A stretch of DNA of 8,093 bases, from contig CALAQQ010000012.1 in assembly GCA_937888485.1 (NCBI GenBank), positions 1 to 8,093 on the forward strand, written 5' to 3'. Below are positions 4,819 to 8,093 of this stretch, piece by piece. Numbering within the stretch: position 1 is the stretch's first letter; each line of letters opens with the position of its first letter. The notes under the pieces are model-generated. The model saw only the letters and a list, made by a program, of their open reading frames with translations. It was not told the origin of the DNA and did no database searches. This stretch comes from an uncultured Clostridia bacterium (GTDB taxonomy: Bacteria > Bacillota > Clostridia > Oscillospirales > Acutalibacteraceae). A program made the position numbers and the translations under genes.

Positions 4819-7410
4819 TTACATCATCTTTCCGATTTCACCTATTATCAAAGTGGTCAACGACAACAGGGCTACTATTCCCCATTGTGCTCCGGTCATG
4901 GGTACTGTTCCAAAAATTTCTGTAAGTTTCGGTATAAACATGACCGCCGTCTGAACACCTGTGCAGACTAAAACAGCAATATTCATCATTTTGTTTGTAA
5001 ATATTCCTGCCTTATAAAGCGGCTGTGCCGACCTCATGTTCACAGCATGGGCAATTTCGCAAAAGCTCAGCGTTGCAAAAGCCATTGTTCTTCCGAGTTC
5101 GATACCTGTGTAAATCAGACTTCCGATTGAAAATGCAAGCAGTGTAAGAACACCGATAAGGAGTCCTTCGAGCATGATATCAAGCCACAATCCATCAGAG
5201 AAAAACCCTTTTTCTGGTGAAATCGGTTTCCTATCCATGATATCTTTTTCGGTTTTTTCCGTACCGAGTGCCATTGCCGGCAAAGAGTCTGTCACAAGAT
5301 TTATCCATAAAAGCTGAATCGGAATAAGCGGCTGTGAAAATCCAAGAAGCGATGCCGCAAAGACAGCAACAATTTCACCTATGTTCGTGCCGAGCAGGAA
5401 ATGCACGGCTTTTTTTATGTTGTCATATATCCCTCTGCCCTGTTCAACGGCTTTCACTATCGTCGCAAAATTATCGTCTGTCAGAATCATGTCTGCTGCA
5501 TTCTTTGCAACCTCCGTTCCGTTTTTACCCATGGCGCATCCGATATCCGCCGCTTTCAGTGCAGGCGCATCATTTACACCGTCACCTGTCATCGCCGCAA
5601 TTTCGCCTCTTGAACGGAATGCTTTGACAATCCTCACCTTATGCTCAGGCGTTACTCTTGCAAACACTCTGCATTTTTCTGTTACCTTTGCAAGCTCAGC
5701 GTCGCTCATCTTTTCAATTTCCGCACCTGTAACCGCATTTTCTCCGTTATAAATTCCGAGTTTTTTTGCAACAGCACACGCTGTAACAGAATGGTCGCCC
5801 GTAATCATGACAGGTTTTATACCGGCTCTTTTGCATTTTTCTACAGCCTTTGCCGCCTCCGGTCTTGGCGGGTCAGTCATACCTATAAGACCCGCAAAAA
5901 CAAGGTTTTCTTCAGACTTGTCACCGCCGCATTTTCTGTAAGCAACAGCTATAACACGAAGTGCATTCTCTGCCATAAGATTATTTTGCTCGGCAATTTT
6001 TCTTTTTTTTGCCGTTGTCATCGGTGAAATTCTTCCGTTTATCTCAACGGATATGCACCTGTTTAAAACTATATCGGGCGCACCTTTGACATAGAGAAAT
6101 TCTTCTCCGTCAACAACATTCACCGTTGACATCATTTTTCTCTCGCCCGAAAACGGATTTTCATGTAGCCTCCTATATTTTTTTGAAAGAGAAATAACAT
6201 CCGTACCCGATTCCGATGCCGCTGACATTATTGCCGTTTCAGTCGGGTCGCCGCTGAAAACTATCTTTTTCCCCTTTTTTTCCGCCTTGGAATTGTTACA
6301 GATTGCTCCGATAAAAAGAATTTTTTCAGCCTGTTGACTTTTCAAATCTGTCTCGCCCAAAGCATTTTCTACTCTCACAACACTCATTTTGTTCTGCGTA
6401 AGTGTGCCGGTTTTATCGGAACAGATTACTGTTGCCGCACCGAGAGTTTCCACGGCGGGCAGATGTCTGATAATCGCATTGCTCTTTGCCATTCTTTGTA
6501 CGCCCATCGAAAGAACAATGGTCACTATTGCAGGCAGACCCTCTGGGATTGCCGCAACGGCAAGACTGACAGAAAGCATGAACGACGGCAGAATTCCGCT
6601 TTTTTGGATTATTCCGAGAATAAATACCACCGCACAGATTCCTATTGCTCCCAGACCAAGAGCCTTACCGGTTTTTTCGAGACGTTTCTGCAGCGGAGTC
6701 TGCGGTGCATCTTCGCTTTGAAGCATGTGTGCTATTTTCCCGACCTGTGTATTCATTCCCGTCTGCGTTACAACCGCAACCGCATTTCCCGAAATTACAT
6801 TTGTTGATGCAAAAACGGAGTTTTTCATTTCAGCGAGCGGACAGTTTTTTTCGCATATTGCATCCGAAATCTTTTCGCATGCCTCTGATTCTCCCGTCAA
6901 CGCACTCTCCTGAATTTTCAATGCGTTTGACGAAATCAGCCTTGCATCGGCAGGCACCATATCACCGCCCTCAAGCATGATGATATCTCCCTGCACAAGC
7001 TCTGCCGAAGGAATCTTCTGATTTTTGCCGGAACGTATTACCGTTGCCGTCGGTGCCGACATTTTCTTGAGTGCATCTATCGCTTTTTCTGCTCTGCTTT
7101 CCTGATAAACACCGATAACGGCATTGAGAATAACTATTGCAAGAATTACAACGGGTTCTATAAAATCCCCTTTTCCTTCGATAATTCCTGTTGCAAACGA
7201 AATAATGCAGGCAACAAAAAGAATAATAACGCAAAAATCCGAAAACTGCGCAACAAATCTGCTGATGAGTGAAGCCTTTTTCTTTTCGGAAAGCTTATTT
7301 TCTCCGTTTTCATCAAGACGTTTCCTTGCCTCACTTTCACTCAAGCCCTTATTTTTATCCGACCCGATTTTTTTAATCACAGCCTCCGCCGTTAAAAAAT
7401 GACCCTCCAT
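4819..7410 (-). CDS. P-type Ca2+-transporting ATPase (type IIA, SERCA/PacL-like)
   Basis: A complete 863-residue ion pump that couples ATP hydrolysis to cation export across the membrane. In order: N-terminal cation-ATPase domain with membrane segments near 55-75 and 84-102, actuator motif TGES (172-175), M3 and M4 (about 251-300) with PEGLP (289-293), phosphorylation site CSDKTGTLT with D332, nucleotide-binding motifs near 418-445 (FSGERKMMS, KGAP), DPPRP (513-517), hinge motif TGDGVNDAP (608-616), then six C-terminal membrane segments. Residues lining both SERCA calcium sites appear present: E290 in M4, N676 and E679 in M5, N704, T707 and D708 in M6, and E785 in M8. Calcium is therefore the favoured substrate; manganese is an alternative. 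ATG 7410 follows AGAGGAG seven bases upstream. The gene sits between an AbrB-type gene with its own terminator and the second TetR operon. No clear terminator follows its stop. Confidence 0.95.
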   Translation of the reverse strand: MEGHFLTAEAVIKKIGSDKNKGLSESEARKRLDENGENKLSEKKKASLISRFVAQFSDFCVIILFVACIISFATGIIEGKGDFIEPVVILAIVILNAVIGVYQESRAEKAIDALKKMSAPTATVIRSGKNQKIPSAELVQGDIIMLEGGDMVPADARLISSNALKIQESALTGESEACEKISDAICEKNCPLAEMKNSVFASTNVISGNAVAVVTQTGMNTQVGKIAHMLQSEDAPQTPLQKRLEKTGKALGLGAIGICAVVFILGIIQKSGILPSFMLSVSLAVAAIPEGLPAIVTIVLSMGVQRMAKSNAIIRHLPAVETLGAATVICSDKTGTLTQNKMSVVRVENALGETDLKSQQAEKILFIGAICNNSKAEKKGKKIVFSGDPTETAIMSAASESGTDVISLSKKYRRLHENPFSGERKMMSTVNVVDGEEFLYVKGAPDIVLNRCISVEINGRISPMTTAKKRKIAEQNNLMAENALRVIAVAYRKCGGDKSEENLVFAGLIGMTDPPRPEAAKAVEKCKRAGIKPVMITGDHSVTACAVAKKLGIYNGENAVTGAEIEKMSDAELAKVTEKCRVFARVTPEHKVRIVKAFRSRGEIAAMTGDGVNDAPALKAADIGCAMGKNGTEVAKNAADMILTDDNFATIVKAVEQGRGIYDNIKKAVHFLLGTNIGEIVAVFAASLLGFSQPLIPIQLLWINLVTDSLPAMALGTEKTEKDIMDRKPISPEKGFFSDGLWLDIMLEGLLIGVLTLLAFSIGSLIYTGIELGRTMAFATLSFCEIAHAVNMRSAQPLYKAGIFTNKMMNIAVLVCTGVQTAVMFIPKLTEIFGTVPMTGAQWGIVALLSLTTLIIGEIGKMM

Positions 7411-7429
7411 ATCTGCACTCCTCTTTTTT

Positions 7430-7435
7430 ATTATA
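7430..7435 (-). promoter_or_regulatory. Possible -10 box for the Ca2+-ATPase gene
   Basis: TATAAT occurs on the minus strand between the AbrB terminator and the ATPase start. No good -35 is found at the right distance; the region upstream is simply AT-rich. If used, transcription would begin near 7423, right at the ribosome binding site, giving an unusually short leader. Read-through from the AbrB gene is the alternative. Confidence 0.35.
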
Positions 7436-7458
7436 CAAATATATATTCATATAAACGC

Positions 7459-7491
7459 AAAAAAATCCCCGAAAGGCAGAGCCTTTCGAGG
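7459..7491 (-). terminator. Rho-independent terminator after the AbrB-type gene
   Basis: On the minus strand an 11-base stem (7481-7491 with 7467-7477, one G-T pair) closes a three-base loop and is followed by seven T (7459-7465). It starts 16 bases after the AbrB stop and separates that gene from the ATPase gene. Confidence 0.9.
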
Positions 7492-7506
7492 AAAATATGC
7501 TTTAAA

Positions 7507-7755
7507 TTATTCGGTAATTGCCTTGAGTTTTTCCATGCATGACTTGCAGATATACTTACCCTCATACTCAACAAGGTCATCCTCTGACTTACAGAAAAGG
7601 CAGTCTGCAACAGCCTTTCTGCAGATAATCTGCTTTCCGTCGGAAAACATCTCAACCTTGCTGCCCGTTGCGGTCAGACCAAGCTCCTTTCTGAGCTGCA
7701 TCGGAATAACAATTCTGCCAACGCTGTCAATTTCTCTTATAAAACCTGTAAACAT
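7507..7755 (-). CDS. AbrB/SpoVT-type regulator with C-terminal four-cysteine zinc motif
   Basis: An 82-residue protein. Residues 3-48 form an AbrB/MazE-type swapped-hairpin DNA-binding domain, shown by GFIREIDSVGRIVIPMQLRK and the following ELGL segment. The C-terminal third has C52-x2-C55 and C70-x2-C73 with 14 residues between the pairs, a likely zinc knuckle in place of the C-terminal domain of Bacillus AbrB. Similar AbrB proteins with CxxC tails are known from Clostridia, where AbrB relatives act as transition-state or sporulation regulators; targets here are unknown. ATG 7755 follows GGAGG by eight or nine bases. It has its own consensus promoter and terminator, so it is monocistronic. 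It has no antitoxin-like toxin partner beside it, which argues against a MazE role. Confidence 0.92.
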   Translation of the reverse strand: MFTGFIREIDSVGRIVIPMQLRKELGLTATGSKVEMFSDGKQIICRKAVADCLFCKSEDDLVEYEGKYICKSCMEKLKAITE

Positions 7756-7791
7756 TATTTAAACCTCCGTTTTATATCTTTATTTGACATG

Positions 7792-7820
7792 ATTATACCA
7801 ATTTATGGCAAGTTTGTCAA
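7792..7820 (-). promoter_or_regulatory. Consensus promoter of the AbrB-type gene
   Basis: On the minus strand TTGACA (7815-7820), a 17-base spacer and TATAAT (7792-7797) match sigma-A consensus exactly, with a TG extended -10. Strong constitutive or repressible transcription is expected, with a start near 7785 and a 30-base leader. AbrB proteins often repress their own promoters. Confidence 0.88.
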
Positions 7821-7839
7821 TACAAAAACGGCATTTTAT

Positions 7840-7864
7840 GGGAATATTTTACATAATTTGTCAA
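7840..7864 (-). promoter_or_regulatory. Possible second, upstream promoter for the AbrB-type gene
   Basis: Another TTGACA lies at 7859-7864 on the minus strand, 44 bases upstream of the first. The best -10 (CATAAA, 7835-7840, 18-base spacer) is weak. It may be a tandem promoter or a chance match in an AT-rich region. Confidence 0.25.
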
Positions 7865-7998
7865 GATGTTGTGGTTAAGGCAAAAATATATAGGTTTTAA
7901 GTTTTTTGTACACCCAAAACTTGCGAAGCAAACACCGCATGAAAAAGTCAAATATCACTGCGAAGCAATATAGCACATTAAAAACGAACAAAACACAC
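7865..7998. other. Gene-free spacer with small repeats only
   Basis: With the promoter and terminator around it, this is part of a 301-base stretch (7756-8056) with no complete gene. It holds a ten-base direct repeat TGCGAAGCAA (7922-7931 and 7959-7968) and a weak hairpin with arms AAGTTTT (7899-7905) and AAAACTT (7916-7922). I see no convincing RNA gene, riboswitch or open reading frame. Confidence 0.5.
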
Positions 7999-8035
7999 AA
8001 AAAAATCCCCTCACTCCTGTCGGAGCGGGGGGATT
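7999..8035 (-). terminator. Rho-independent terminator after the L17 gene
   Basis: On the minus strand a 14-base stem (8022-8035 with 8004-8017, one mismatch and one G-T pair) closes a four-base loop and runs into a T-rich tail (7999-8005). It lies 21 bases after the stop of the partial gene at the right edge and would end the ribosomal-protein transcript. Confidence 0.9.
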
Positions 8036-8056
8036 ATTAATTATGCTGTTCTATAA

Positions 8057-8093
8057 TCAGACAAGCTCGATGATGCACATCTCAGCTGCGTCG
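8057..8093 (-). CDS. rplQ: C-terminal end of 50S ribosomal protein L17 (partial)
   Basis: Reading leftward from the window edge, the last 11 codons give DAAEMCIIELV followed by TGA at 8057-8059. Bacterial L17 proteins typically finish with a Gly-Asp-Ala/Gly-...-Met-...-Ile-Ile-Glu-Leu-Val tail, and Bacillus L17 ends with IIELV. rplQ is the last gene of the alpha ribosomal-protein operon, which fits the strong terminator just downstream. Only 11 residues are visible, so the assignment rests on this short match; the Met-Cys in place of the usual Met-Val is a small difference. Confidence 0.65.
   Translation of the reverse strand, partial: DAAEMCIIELV

Noticed and set aside
6334..6807. 157-residue open frame on the plus strand, and other plus-strand frames within 4900-7400
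   Set aside because: They lie antisense to a complete, motif-rich Ca2+-ATPase gene, have cysteine- and serine-rich low-quality composition, and lack ribosome binding sites. They are shadows of the real gene.
7507..7755. AbrB-type protein considered as a MazE-like antitoxin
   Set aside because: No toxin gene is adjacent, the gene stands alone between its own promoter and terminator, and the CxxC tail fits clostridial AbrB regulators.
7922..7968. Two copies of TGCGAAGCAA, considered as a CRISPR or attachment-site repeat
   Set aside because: Only two ten-base copies, no regular array, no integrase or cas gene nearby; probably chance or decayed intergenic repeat.

Overview
The window looks like a chromosomal segment of a low-to-mid GC Gram-positive bacterium, most likely a gut-type clostridium (Oscillospiraceae/Ruminococcaceae-like; this placement is inference). 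The signs are strong GGAGG-type ribosome binding sites, near-consensus sigma-A promoters, an AbrB-type regulator with a C-terminal CxxC zinc-knuckle tail, TetR regulators of a Firmicutes type, and an L17 C-terminus ending in IIELV.

Layout, left to right. (1) 1-2686, minus: the N-terminal 895 residues of a very large ABC transporter in which the ATPase is fused to a MacB/FtsX-like permease. The gene runs off the left edge. Its extracytoplasmic region is unusually big, methionine-rich and broken by low-complexity linkers. (2) 2687-2829: a divergent control region with two facing promoters, each overlapped by a copy of the same 16-base motif. One copy lies partly inside a perfect 22-base palindrome. 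(3) 2830-3405, plus: a TetR-family regulator, the likely repressor of the exporter and of itself. (4) About 3413-3454: a bidirectional terminator between convergent genes. (5) 4693-3475, minus: a second TetR regulator whose 3' end overlaps an RluA-family RNA pseudouridine synthase by 17 bases. They share a promoter with a different 22-base inverted repeat over its -35 box. (6) 7410-4819, minus: a complete P-type Ca2+-ATPase of the SERCA/PacL type. (7) 7755-7507, minus: a small AbrB-type regulator with four cysteines, with its own consensus promoter and a strong terminator. (8) 8093-8057, minus: the last 11 codons of what looks like ribosomal protein L17 (rplQ), followed by a strong terminator. 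This suggests the right edge is the end of the alpha ribosomal-protein operon.

The best-supported functional unit is the divergent TetR/ABC exporter module: a regulator, a shared control region with repeated operators, and an exporter with an enlarged extracellular part. The second TetR-pseudouridine synthase pair is a separate transcription unit with its own candidate operator. The Ca2+-ATPase and AbrB protein look like ordinary housekeeping or transition-state genes. I see no RNA gene, CRISPR array, insertion sequence or phage remnant. Most of the window is recognisable biology. The novelty candidates are the architecture of the ABC extracytoplasmic region and the two operator systems.
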